Assembly: GCA_963807305.1 (NCBI GenBank)
Contig: CAWEBN010000009.1
Location: 1-64,000 of the forward strand
DNA length: 64,000 nucleotides
From: JAOPZW01 sp963807305
GTDB lineage: Bacteria > Actinomycetota > Thermoleophilia > Solirubrobacterales > Solirubrobacteraceae
Reading direction: 5' to 3'
Shown: positions 8,471 through 17,230 of the stretch, in pieces
Layout of the letters: each line of letters opens with the position of its first letter
Position numbering within the stretch: position 1 is the first letter of the stretch
Notes under the pieces: model-generated
What the model saw: the letters and a program-made list of their open reading frames with translations, nothing else
Databases searched by the model: none
What the model was told of the DNA's origin: nothing
Position numbers and translations under genes: made by a program

Positions 8471-9283
8471 ATGCCGCTTGCCAACGTCGATGGGCTCTCC
8501 ATCAACTACGACATCCAGGGTGAGGGCGACCCGCTGCTGCTGATCCCCTACCTGTCGGCCGATCACGCGTGCTACGCGTTCCAGCTTCCGGCCTACACAG
8601 AGCACTTCAGCTGCATCGCGATCGACCTCCCGGGCACCGGCGAGAGCGACAAGCCGCCCGGGCCGTACTCGACCGAGGCCTACGCCGACCAGGTCCACGG
8701 CTTCCTCGGCGCCATCGGGATCGAGTCGGCGCACGTCGCGGGCGTCTCCCTCGGCGCCGGCGTGGCCATGCACCTGGCCGCCCGCCATCCCGAGCGCGTG
8801 CGGTCGCTCTCGTTGCACAGCGCCTGGGACCGCAGCGACGCGTATCTGCAGACCTGCGTCGAGACGTGGCGCACGCTGGCGAGGTCGGCGCCGACCGTCG
8901 CGGACATGGTGATCCAGGGCATCTTCCCGTTCTGCTTCACGCCCGAGATGTATGCCGAGCGGCCCGCGGACGTCGATGCGCTCGTGGGCTTCGTGCGCAG
9001 CCGCCCCGCCCAGCCGCTGGAGGCGTTCCTGGCCCAGAGCGAGGCGGCCATCGGGCACGATGTCAGCGGCGCGCTGGGGGAGATCGACGCTCCCGCGCTC
9101 ATCACCTTCGGAGCGCGCGACCTCGTCTGCTCCACGCGCTTCGCCGAGCCGCTCACGAGCGGCATCGCCCGCAGCGAGCTGGTCGTCTTCGATCACCTGC
9201 TGCACGCCGGACTCCACGAGGACCCCGAGACCTTCAACCGCACGACGCTCGACTTCCTGCGCCGCCAACCCGCGCTCAACTGA
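8471..9283 (+). CDS. Alpha/beta-fold hydrolase
   Basis: A 270-residue alpha/beta hydrolase. Visible features are the early GEGDPLLLIPYL strand, DLPGTGESDKP, the nucleophile elbow GVSLGAG (Ser near residue 97), an acid-position Asp in FGARDLVCS, and a late His in HLLHAGLHED. It resembles the 3-oxoadipate enol-lactonase/haloperoxidase group, but the substrate is unknown. ATG 8471 is chosen because GAAGGGGGCC precedes it and it lies downstream of the promoter and palindrome. The gene is independent of rapZ and is probably repressed through the operator at 8434-8449. Confidence 0.85.
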   Translation: MPLANVDGLSINYDIQGEGDPLLLIPYLSADHACYAFQLPAYTEHFSCIAIDLPGTGESDKPPGPYSTEAYADQVHGFLGAIGIESAHVAGVSLGAGVAMHLAARHPERVRSLSLHSAWDRSDAYLQTCVETWRTLARSAPTVADMVIQGIFPFCFTPEMYAERPADVDALVGFVRSRPAQPLEAFLAQSEAAIGHDVSGALGEIDAPALITFGARDLVCSTRFAEPLTSGIARSELVVFDHLLHAGLHEDPETFNRTTLDFLRRQPALN

Positions 9284-9320
9284 CCAGCGGCGTCCGCCGG
9301 GCCAGCGAGAATCGCTCGCC

Positions 9321-9686
9321 GTGCTCGATCACGTCGGCTTCGAGGTCACCGACCTCGCCCGCTCCGCGGCGTTCTACGACGCGCTCTTCCACGCGCTCGG
9401 CGGGCGGCGGATCTTCGACTCGCCCGACGCCATCGGCTACGGGATCAACGAGGCGCGGCTATGGATCGTGTCCCGCGGCCGGAGGCCGGCGCCGGGCTTC
9501 GGCCACGTCGCCATCGCGGCCAGCGGGCGCCCCGCGGTCGACGCCGCCTACGAGGGCGCGCTTGCGGCGGGCGGGACCGACGACGGCGCGCCCGGCCCGC
9601 GCCACCAGTACGGGCCGCGCTACTACTCGGCCTATCTCCTCGATCCCGACGGCCTGCGCGTCGAGGTCGTGACCGGCTCGCACTGA
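9321..9686 (+). CDS. VOC (glyoxalase/bleomycin resistance) family protein
   Basis: A 121-residue single-unit VOC protein. It starts at GTG with VLDHVGFEVTDLARSAAFYD, contains PGFGHVAIAA and ends with AYLLDPDGLRVEVVTGSH, the usual metal-ligand strand positions (His, His, Glu). Such proteins act as lyases, dioxygenases or isomerases, or bind small molecules. It lies 37 bp after the hydrolase and is probably in the same transcript. The GTG start leaves no N-terminal excess; no ATG fits. It converges with the sigma-factor fusion 7 bp away. Confidence 0.82.
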   Translation: MLDHVGFEVTDLARSAAFYDALFHALGGRRIFDSPDAIGYGINEARLWIVSRGRRPAPGFGHVAIAASGRPAVDAAYEGALAAGGTDDGAPGPRHQYGPRYYSAYLLDPDGLRVEVVTGSH

Positions 9687-9693
9687 GCGCGGA

Positions 9694-10617
9694 TCACAGC
9701 CCGGGCCAGTGGCGGGGCTGGAACTCGCTCGGGCGCCGCTCGCCCGCGGCGACGCGCGTGCGCCAGCTCGTCGCGTCGGGCCCGACCTCCAGGCGCTCGG
9801 CGCGCTCGCCCGCAAGCCTGAACTCGAACCATGCGTGGCCGCCGCCGGCCCACACCGTCACGTGGTCGCCTTCGCCGGCCACGCCCCAGTCGACGGCGAT
9901 CTCGCGCGAGGTCAGCGCGCGCTCGGAAGCCAGCAGGCCCGCGCGGCGAAGGGCCAGGCTCACGAACGACGAGCAGTCGAGGCCGCGCGACGGCAGGCAG
10001 GCGGCCAGCGGTGCCTCGTGGCCGGCGCCGAGGCTGTAGCTCAGGGTCTCGTCGAGGACGCCTTCGGCCGCCAGGCGCACCTGGGCCGGCCGGCGCATCG
10101 TGGCGAGTCCGCGCGACACCCGCTGGCGCACGCCTGCCTCGGACACGCCGCTGTGCCGGGCGATCTCGCGGTACCCGTGCTCGGCCACGACGTGCGCTGC
10201 GATGGCCGCGCGCTGCTCGTGCGGCAGCCGCTCGAGCAGCGCGAGGGCCAGGCCGGCGACCTCGTCCTCGGAGGGCGCGGGCTCCGGCGCCGCGACCGCC
10301 TCGGTGTGCCGCTGCGCCATCAGGCGCTCGTGGAGGCGCTGCTCCGCAGCCGCCCGGCGGCGGTGATCGGCCAGCCGCCGGGCCGCGATCGTGTAGAGCC
10401 ACGCTTGCGCGGGCGCCCCGCCGGGCCGGAAGCGCCGGCGCGCGACGAGGGCAGCGGCGAACGTCTCGGCCGCGAGGTCACGCGCGAGCACCCGATCGCC
10501 GGTGCGCCGGGCGAAGAACGACTCGACGGCACGCGCGTGGCGGGTGTAGAAGGCGCCGAACGCGTCGGGGTCGGGCGCGCGCAGCAGGTCGTCGTCGCAG
10601 CGGGGGTCTTCGATCAC
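9694..10617 (-). CDS. ECF-type sigma factor fused to an NlpC/P60-like domain
   Basis: A continuous 307-residue frame from GTG 10617. Residues 17-90 are sigma region 2 (DAFGAFYTRHARAVESFF, RDLAAETFAAAL, AWLYTIAARRLADHRRR). Residues 125-175 are region 4 with its helix-turn-helix (YREIARHSGVSEAGVRQRVS). Residues 195-307 match the NlpC/P60-like modules of Thermoleophilia: GLDCSSFVSLALRRAGLL holds the nucleophile Cys215, GDHVTVWAGGGHAWFEF holds His261, and the tail QPRHWPGL is typical. No transmembrane segment separates the halves, so the cysteine-hydrolase fold would sit in the cytoplasm. No anti-sigma gene is adjacent. GTG is preferred over ATG 10701, which would overlap the divergent gene. Both domains are clear; the function of the fusion is unknown. 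Confidence 0.8.
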   Translation of the reverse strand: MIEDPRCDDDLLRAPDPDAFGAFYTRHARAVESFFARRTGDRVLARDLAAETFAAALVARRRFRPGGAPAQAWLYTIAARRLADHRRRAAAEQRLHERLMAQRHTEAVAAPEPAPSEDEVAGLALALLERLPHEQRAAIAAHVVAEHGYREIARHSGVSEAGVRQRVSRGLATMRRPAQVRLAAEGVLDETLSYSLGAGHEAPLAACLPSRGLDCSSFVSLALRRAGLLASERALTSREIAVDWGVAGEGDHVTVWAGGGHAWFEFRLAGERAERLEVGPDATSWRTRVAAGERRPSEFQPRHWPGL

Positions 10618-10699
10618 GCTTGGTAGCTCGCAGTCGGGCCCAAGGTGTGACAGATCGACGGCGCGGTCACAAGCGCGGCGCGGCCGCGAGATCGTCCCC

Positions 10700-11674
10700 A
10701 TGACCACACAGGGACGCATCGCCTCGCTCTCGACCCCGGCATGGACGCTGGCCGCGCTCGCGGCGAGCGTCGAGTCCGGCCTCGCCGCCGCCCTCGATGA
10801 GCCGCGCGCTGTCGAGGAGCTGGCCGAGCGCACCGGGCTGCCGGTCGCGGTCGTCGACGCGCTGGTCGAGGTGCTGGCGACCATGGAGCTCGCCGAGCGG
10901 ATCGGCGCGCACTGGGTCGCGGGCTCCGAGCTCGAGCCGGCGATGCGCGAGCCGCAGCTCGGCCTGCTGCGCGACGACCTGCGCGCGACCCTGCTGCAGG
11001 GCCTCGCCCTGTTCACCGCGGCCCGCGTCGAGCCGCATGCCCTGGGACGCTGGCGCCACACCGACGAGCAGCTGCTCCAGGCGCAGGGGCGCCTGTCGGC
11101 GAGCGTGATCCCGCTGCTCGCCCACGTGCTCTTCCCGCACGTGCCGGGCCTGCTCGACCGCCTCGGCAGCAAGGCCGGCGCCTTCCTCGACGTGGGCGCG
11201 GGTGTCGCGGCCGTCAGCATCGCGATGTGCCGGCAGTACCCGGCGATCCGGGCGGTCGGCCTGGAGCCCGCGTCGGCGCCGCTGGAGCTCGCGCGGCGCA
11301 ACGTCGCGGCGGCGGGCCTGACCGAACGCATCGAGCTGCGCGACCGGCGCGTCGAGGAGCTCGCCGAGGAGAGGGCGTTCGACGTGGCGTGGCTGCCCGC
11401 GAGCTTCCTGCCCGCCGACACCTTCGCGACCGCGCTGCGGACCGTCCACCGCGCGCTGCGCCCGGGAGGCCTGATCCTCACCGGCACGCTCGACCCGCGC
11501 GGCGAGGATGCCGAGGCCGCCGTCAGCCGGCTGCGCCTGACGCTCTGGGGCGGCGAGCGCCTGGCCCCGGACGAGCTGGTGGCCATGGTGCGAGCGGCGG
11601 GTTACGTGGACGTCACCGCGGTGCCGCGCCAGTCCGGCCGCCTCGTGCCCGTCCATGCGCGCCGAGCGGGATGA
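10700..11674 (+). CDS. Class I SAM-dependent methyltransferase
   Basis: A 324-residue protein with an N-terminal winged-helix/dimerisation region (residues 10-75, PRAVEELAERTGLPVAVVDA) and a Rossmann methyltransferase core. Motif I is AFLDVGAGVAAVSIAMC (about residue 158), with AVGLEPASAPLELARRN after it and a LRPGGLILTG motif later. It resembles small-molecule O- or C-methyltransferases; the substrate is unknown. ATG 10700 faces the sigma fusion across an 82-bp region holding a TGTGAC/GTCACA inverted pair. A second methyltransferase starts 8 bp downstream, so they probably form a pair. Confidence 0.8.
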   Translation: MTTQGRIASLSTPAWTLAALAASVESGLAAALDEPRAVEELAERTGLPVAVVDALVEVLATMELAERIGAHWVAGSELEPAMREPQLGLLRDDLRATLLQGLALFTAARVEPHALGRWRHTDEQLLQAQGRLSASVIPLLAHVLFPHVPGLLDRLGSKAGAFLDVGAGVAAVSIAMCRQYPAIRAVGLEPASAPLELARRNVAAAGLTERIELRDRRVEELAEERAFDVAWLPASFLPADTFATALRTVHRALRPGGLILTGTLDPRGEDAEAAVSRLRLTLWGGERLAPDELVAMVRAAGYVDVTAVPRQSGRLVPVHARRAG

Positions 11675-11681
11675 TGCGCCG

Positions 11682-12674
11682 ATGCACGACGACGAGACAC
11701 CCACGGTCGCCCTGCGCCGCCTGACCAACGGCTATCAGGTCACGCAGGCCATCCATGTCGCCGCCGCGCTGGGGATCGCCGACCGCCTGCGCGACGGCCC
11801 GCGCGACAGCGACGCGCTGGCCCAGGAGACCGCCACCCATGCGCCCGCGCTGCACCGCGTGCTGCGCGCACTCGCCAGCGTCGGGGTGCTCCACGAGGAC
11901 GGCGACGGCCGTTTCGCGCTCACCGCGATCGGCGAGTGCCTGCGCTCGGACGCGGCCGAGCCGGTCGGCGCCTGGGCCGCGTTCGTCGGCCGGCCCTATC
12001 ACTGGCAGGCGTGGGGGGCGCTCCTGCACGGCGTGCGGACGGGGGAGAGCCCGTTCCGCTCGGTCCACGGCACCGACGTGTGGGAGTACCGGGCGGCGCA
12101 CCCCGAGGAGGACGCGATCTTCAACGCCGCGATGACGGACATCATGCGGCGCGCCAACGCTCACCTCCTCGCCGCCTACGACTTCGGGCGCTTCGCGACC
12201 GTGGTCGACGTCGGCGGCGGCCGGGGCGCCTTCCTCACCGCGATCCTCGAGGCCCATCCCGGGATGCACGGGGTGCTCTTCGACCAGCCCCACGTGGTCG
12301 AGGGCGCGATCCTCGGCGAGCGCGGCGAGGTCGTGGGCGGCAGCTTCTTCGACGTGGTGCCGCCGGGCGCCGACGCCTACGTGATGAAGGCGGTCCTGCA
12401 CGACTGGGAGGACGACGACGCCCTGGCGATCCTGGCCAACTGCCGTGCCGCCATCCCCGACCACGGCGCGCTGCTGGTCGTCGAGCGCGACCTCGGCGCG
12501 CCCAACGAGAACGCCGACGCCAAGCTCTCGGACCTCAACATGCTGATCGGCGCCGGCGGGCGCGAGCGCACGCGCGACGAGTTCGCGGCGCTGTTCGCCG
12601 CCGGCGGCTTCGCGCTGCACAGCGCGACGCCCAGTGCGATCGGGCTGAGCGTGTTCGAGGCCCATCCGGCCTGA
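11682..12674 (+). CDS. O-methyltransferase, family 2 (hydroxyneurosporene-type)
   Basis: A 330-residue protein: winged-helix dimerisation domain at the N-terminus (residues 10-85, IADRLRDGPRDSDALAQE, PALHRVLRALASVGVL), then a catalytic domain with VVDVGGGRGAFLTAIL (about residue 172), VVGGSFFDVVPPGADAY and the HDWEDDDALAIL segment containing the catalytic-base His of plant-type and polyketide O-methyltransferases. ATG 11682 fits family N-termini better than the in-frame ATG at 11655. It pairs with the methyltransferase just upstream and may serve an unknown secondary-metabolite step; no biosynthetic cluster is nearby. Confidence 0.86.
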   Translation: MHDDETPTVALRRLTNGYQVTQAIHVAAALGIADRLRDGPRDSDALAQETATHAPALHRVLRALASVGVLHEDGDGRFALTAIGECLRSDAAEPVGAWAAFVGRPYHWQAWGALLHGVRTGESPFRSVHGTDVWEYRAAHPEEDAIFNAAMTDIMRRANAHLLAAYDFGRFATVVDVGGGRGAFLTAILEAHPGMHGVLFDQPHVVEGAILGERGEVVGGSFFDVVPPGADAYVMKAVLHDWEDDDALAILANCRAAIPDHGALLVVERDLGAPNENADAKLSDLNMLIGAGGRERTRDEFAALFAAGGFALHSATPSAIGLSVFEAHPA

Positions 12675-12824
12675 CCGGGCCGAGTCGTCACCAGGCGCGC
12701 AGGTGTCGAGCCGTCGGCCACGCGCGGTGGCGGTTGGATAGCCTTCGCGGTCCCGCCGGGCATGTCGCGCCGTCCGTCTGCGCCCGGCCCTATCTCGCCA
12801 CGCCAAGGAGGAAGGACCGAGAGC

Positions 12825-13823
12825 ATGCCCGTACGCGTCGGGATCAACGGCTTCGGCCGCATCGGCCGCAACGTCTTCCGCGCCGGTCAGGCCGCGAAGG
12901 CCGACATCGAGTGGGTCGCCGTCAACGACATCACCGACAACGCCACGCTCGCGCACCTGCTGCGCTACGACACGGCCTACGGGCGCTACCCGGGCACCGT
13001 GGAGAGCAACGACGACGGCCTCGTGGTCGACGGCAACGCGGTCAAGGTCTTCGCCGAGCGCGACCCGGCCAACCTGCCCTGGGCCGACCTGGGCGTTGAC
13101 GTCGTCCTCGAGTCCACGGGCTTCTTCACCGGGCGCGACGACGCGGCCAAGCACCTGCAGGCGGGGGCGAAGAAGGTCGTCATCTCGGCGCCGGCCAAGG
13201 GCGAGGACATCACCGTCGTGCTCGGCGTCAACTTCGATCGGTACGACAAGTCCGAGCACGACGTCATCTCCAATGCCTCGTGCACCACGAACTGCCTGGC
13301 GCCGTTCGCCAAGGTGGCCCACGAGGCAGTCGGCATCAAGCACGGCCTGATGACGACGATCCACGCCTATACCGGCGACCAGCGCCTGCAGGACGCGCCG
13401 CACTCCGACCTGCGCCGCGCCCGCGCGGCCGCCATGAACCTCGTGCCCACCTCGACCGGCGCGGCTAAAGCGGTCGGGCTCGTGCTGCCCGAGCTCAACG
13501 GCAAGCTCCACGGCTTCAGCATCCGGGCGCCCGTCATCACGGGCTCGGTCGTCGACCTCACCTTCGAGGCGGCGCGCGAGACGAGCGTCGACGAGCTCAA
13601 CGGCGCCTTCAAGGCCGCCGCCGAGGCCGACCTGAAGGGGATCCTGCGCTACAACGAGGATCCGATCGTCTCGACAGACATCATCGGCGATGAGCACTCC
13701 TCGATCGTCGACGCTCCGCTGACGGCTGTCATCGACGGGACCCTCGTGAAGGTCGTCTCGTGGTACGACAACGAGTGGGGCTACTCGAACCGCTGCGTCG
13801 ACGTGCTTCAGAAGGTGCTGTGA
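12825..13823 (+). CDS. gap: Glyceraldehyde-3-phosphate dehydrogenase, type I
   Basis: A 332-residue enzyme with the NAD-binding start VRVGINGFGRIGRNVFRA, catalytic Cys in SNASCTTNCLAP (near residue 151) and the late SWYDNEWGYSNR. It converts glyceraldehyde-3-phosphate to 1,3-bisphosphoglycerate. AAGGAGGAAGG lies upstream of the ATG. It is first in a tight glycolytic operon: its TGA overlaps the pgk GTG by four bases. The 150 bp upstream hold no promoter I can name with confidence. In many relatives this operon follows rapZ-yvcK-whiA; here it follows two methyltransferases. Confidence 0.97.
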   Translation: MPVRVGINGFGRIGRNVFRAGQAAKADIEWVAVNDITDNATLAHLLRYDTAYGRYPGTVESNDDGLVVDGNAVKVFAERDPANLPWADLGVDVVLESTGFFTGRDDAAKHLQAGAKKVVISAPAKGEDITVVLGVNFDRYDKSEHDVISNASCTTNCLAPFAKVAHEAVGIKHGLMTTIHAYTGDQRLQDAPHSDLRRARAAAMNLVPTSTGAAKAVGLVLPELNGKLHGFSIRAPVITGSVVDLTFEAARETSVDELNGAFKAAAEADLKGILRYNEDPIVSTDIIGDEHSSIVDAPLTAVIDGTLVKVVSWYDNEWGYSNRCVDVLQKVL

Positions 13824-14951
13824 GGAGCCTCGACGACCTCGACGTCGACGGCAAGCGCGTCCTCGTCCGGGTGGACTTCAACGTTCCGCTGGACGGCGAG
13901 CGCATCACCGACGACACACGCATCCGCGCCGCGCTGCCGACGATCGAGCGCCTGCGCGAGCGCGGCGCGCGGCTGCTGCTGGCCGCGCATCTCGGGCGCC
14001 CGAAGGACCGCGAGCCCGAGTTCTCGCTGGCGCCCGTGGCCAAGCGGCTGGGCGAGCTGCTGAGCACCGACGTGCCCCTTGCAGCGGACCTCGACCACGT
14101 CCCCGACGGCGAGGTCGTCATGCTCGAGAACATCCGCTACGAGCCGGGCGAGACCAAGAACGACCCCGAGCTGGCGCGGCGCCTGGCCGACCTGGCCGAC
14201 GCCTACGTCAACGACGCCTTCGGCGCCGCGCACCGCGCGCACGCGTCGACCGAGGGCGTCGCCCACCTGCTGCCCAGCGCGGCCGGCCTGCTCATGCAGC
14301 GCGAGGTCGAGACGCTCACCGGCATCCTCGAGGACCCCGCGCGGCCGCTGGTGGCGATCGTCGGGGGGGCCAAGGTGACCGACAAGATCGGGGTGCTCGA
14401 GGCGTTCCTGGAGCGCGCCGACGCGATCCTCATCGGCGGCGCCATGGCCTTCCCGTTCCTGTCGGTGCAGGGCCACTCGATCGGTGGATCGCTGTGCGCC
14501 GACGAGGACCTCGATCCGGCGCGCGAGCTGCTCGCGCGCGGCAGCGACAAGCTGCGCCTGCCCGTCGACCTCGTCCTCGGCGAGGCCTTCGACGCCGGCA
14601 CCGAGCGCCGCGAGCTCGACGGCGTCGACGTGCCCGACGGCTGGATGGGCCTCGACATCGGTCCGCGCACCGCTGCGGCCTACGCCGCGGAGATCGCCGC
14701 CGCCGGCACCATGTTCTGGAACGGCCCGATGGGCGCCTTCGAGCTCGAGCCGTTCGCCGCCGGCACGCAGCGCCGTCGCCGAAGCCGTCGCGGATGCCGA
14801 GGGCACGAGCGTGGTCGGCGGCGGCGACTCGTCAGCGGCCCTGCACCAGTTCGGCCTGGCCGATCGCGTTACCCACCTTTCGACCGGAGGCGGTGCGTCA
14901 CTCGAGCTCATCGAGGGCAAGACGCTCCCTGGAGTGGAGGTGCTGTCCTAG
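13820..14951 (+). CDS. pgk: Phosphoglycerate kinase (one apparent +1 frameshift)
   Basis: The frame from GTG 13820 covers VLVRVDFNVPL, LAAHLGRPKDRE, NDAFGAAHRAHAS and FWNGPMGAFELEPFAAGT. It then loses homology near 14770. In the next frame the protein resumes as AVAEAVADAEGTSVVGGGDS and ends with STGGGASLELIEGKTLPGVE. One surplus base at about 14768-14771 explains this; removing it gives 376 residues, normal for the family. PGK is essential for glycolysis and gluconeogenesis, so a consensus error is more likely than true loss. The GTG start overlaps the gap stop (GTGA), and tpiA begins one base after the stop. Confidence 0.9.
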
Positions 14952-15710
14952 ATGTCCCGCACGCCGTTCATCGCCGGCAACTGGAAGCTGAACAAGACGA
15001 TCGCCGAGGCGGAGGCCTTCATCCAGGCCCTGCTCCCGCGCGTCTCGACCGCAGACGGCGTCGACGTCGCCGTCTGCGTTCCGTTCACCGACCTGCAGGC
15101 CGTCGTCGACTCGACGCGCGGCTCGCGCGTCGAGGTCTACGCGCAGAACATGCACCAGGCGCCCTCCGGAGCCTTCACGGGCGAGGTCTCGGCCCCGATG
15201 CTCGCCGAGCTCGACGTCCACGGCGTCGTGCTCGGCCACTCCGAGCGCCGCCAGTACTACAACGAGACCGACCGCGCGCTGTCGGAGAAGGTTCCGGCCG
15301 CGCTCGATGCCGGCCTCAAGCCGATCCTGTGCGTCGGCGAGACCGAGGACGAGCGCGAGGCCGGCGACACCGAGCGCAAGCTGCGCCACCAGGTGCAGGA
15401 AGGCCTCGAGAAGCTCGACAGCCCCCGCCTGGGCGACGTCGTCATCGCCTATGAGCCGATCTGGGCGATCGGCACCGGGCTGGTGGCCACGCCCGAGCAG
15501 GCCCAGGACGCGATCGCCTTCGTGCGCGCCCTGGTGGCCGACCGCGACCGCGAGCAGGCGCAGCGCACGCGGATCCTCTACGGGGGCTCGGTCAAGGCCG
15601 ACAACGCGGCCGAGCTGCTCGCCCTGCCCGACGTCGACGGCGCGCTGGTCGGCGGCGCCTCCCTCGACGTCGCCGACTTCACGGCCATCGTCGAGGCGGC
15701 GCGGGCGTGA
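14952..15710 (+). CDS. tpiA: Triose-phosphate isomerase
   Basis: A 252-residue TIM barrel with the substrate-binding start FIAGNWKLNKT (Asn and Lys), the catalytic His in VVLGHSERRQYY (near residue 98), the catalytic Glu in IAYEPIWAIGTG (near residue 170) and the phosphate-binding ILYGGSVKADN and VGGASLD loops. It interconverts dihydroxyacetone phosphate and glyceraldehyde-3-phosphate. It abuts pgk directly, and its stop overlaps the probable GTG start of gpmI, so translational coupling runs through the operon. Confidence 0.97.
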   Translation: MSRTPFIAGNWKLNKTIAEAEAFIQALLPRVSTADGVDVAVCVPFTDLQAVVDSTRGSRVEVYAQNMHQAPSGAFTGEVSAPMLAELDVHGVVLGHSERRQYYNETDRALSEKVPAALDAGLKPILCVGETEDEREAGDTERKLRHQVQEGLEKLDSPRLGDVVIAYEPIWAIGTGLVATPEQAQDAIAFVRALVADRDREQAQRTRILYGGSVKADNAAELLALPDVDGALVGGASLDVADFTAIVEAARA

Positions 15711-17225
15711 CCGTTCCCGTCGGTCTGCCTGGTCGTGCTCGACGGCTGGGCGATCGCGCCGCACAGCCCGGGCAACGCCGTCTCGCTGGCCACGACGCCG
15801 GTCTTCGACGACCTCTGGCAGCGCTATCCGCACAGCCAGCTGACGACCTGGGGCACGGCGGTGGGCCTCCCCGAGCGCCAGATGGGCAACTCGGAGGTCG
15901 GCCACCTCAACCTGGGCGCCGGCGCGGTCGTCAAGCAGGACCTCACGCGCATCGGCGAGGCCGTCGGCGACGGGGCCCTGGCGCAGAACGAAGTGCTGCG
16001 CGCGGCGGTGCAGGACGCCCCGCGCGTGCATCTCATCGGCCTGGTCTCGGACGGCGGCGTGCACTCCGGCTGGAGCCATCTCGAGGCGCTCATCGCCATG
16101 GCGTCCGAGGCCGCCGACGACGTCGTCGTCCACGCCTTCACCGACGGGCGCGACACCCTGCCCGACTCGGGCGCCGGCTTCCTCGAGCGCGTCCAGGAGT
16201 GGTGCGAGAATTCGTCCGACCCGCCCCGCGCGCGTGTGGGCTCCGTCGTCGGGCGCTACTGGGCGATGGACCGCGACAAGCGCTGGGAGCGCACTCAGAA
16301 GGCCTACGACATGCTCGTGCACGGTCGCGCCGAGTACCACGCCGACAGCGGAGTCGACGCGGTGCGCGCCGCGTACGAGCGCGGGGAGGGCGACGAGTTC
16401 ATCGAGCCCACGACGGTCGGCGCCGAGGCATGCATCCGCCCCGGCGACTCGGTCATCGGCTTCAACTTCCGCCCCGATCGCATGCGCGAGATCACGCGCG
16501 CGCTGGCCGAGCCGGGCTTCGACGAGGTCGATCGCGGCGGCGTGGACCCGATCGAGCGGTACACCACGTTGACGGAGTACGAGGAGGGCTGGCCCTACCC
16601 GGTCGCCTTCCCGCCGGCGCACCCGGAGATCACCCTGCCGCGCGTCATCGCCGGGCACGGCGGGCGCCAGCTGCACGTCGCGGAGACCGAGAAGTACCCG
16701 CACGTGACGTACTTCTTCGGCGGCGGCGCCGAGACACCGGAGGAGGGCGAGCGGCGAGAGCTCGTGCCCAGCCCGCGCGACGTCCCGACTTACGACAAGA
16801 AGCCCGAGATGAGCGCCCGCGAGGCCGCCCGCGCCTTCGTGCAGGCGTGGGAGGAGGAGGACTTCCGGTTCGGGATCATCAACTTCGCCAACTCGGACAT
16901 GGTCGGGCATACCGGCGTCATCTCGGCGGCGGTGAAGGCGGTCGAGACGGTCGACGCGTGCCTGGGCGAGGTGGTCAGGGCGGTCCAGGGCACCGGCGGG
17001 GCGCTGATCATCACCGCCGACCACGGCAATTCGGACGTCATGCTCGAGCCCGACGGCTCGCCGAACACCGCGCACTCGCTCAACCAGGTGCCCGTCATCG
17101 TCACCGTCGACGGCGTGGCCCTCGAGCACGGCGGGGTGCTGGCCGATGTGGCGCCGACCGTGCTCGAGCTGCTGGGCCTCGAGCAGCCCGAGGCCATGAC
17201 GGGCAAGTCGCTGCTGGCGGGGTAG
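15707..17225 (+). CDS. gpmI: 2,3-bisphosphoglycerate-independent phosphoglycerate mutase (apparent +1 shift at codon 6)
   Basis: The enzyme frame contains LDGWAIAPHSPGNAVSLATT, the active-site Ser in RQMGNSEVGHLNLGAG, HAFTDGRDTLPDSG, and the metal-binding IITADHGNSDVM and GSPNTAHSLNQVPV. The frame upstream of 15735 has no good start. GTG 15707, overlapping the tpiA stop as GTGA, reads MTVPV and rejoins the enzyme frame as VCLVVLDGW if one G near 15722 is dropped, giving about 505 residues, the usual length. A GTG at 15735 would leave only two residues before the metal-ligand Asp. Converts 3- to 2-phosphoglycerate with Mn2+. Confidence 0.9.
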
Positions 17226-17230
17226 GTCCG

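Noticed and set aside
10646..10671. CRP-type site (TGTGA...TCACA)
   Set aside because: Spacing is 14 bp between hexamers instead of the 6-bp spacer of CRP pentamers; kept only as an unspecific inverted pair.
10618..11586. N-terminal extension of the sigma-NlpC frame
   Set aside because: It lies antisense to a clear methyltransferase and is Ser/Arg-rich noise; sigma region 2 begins soon after GTG 10617.
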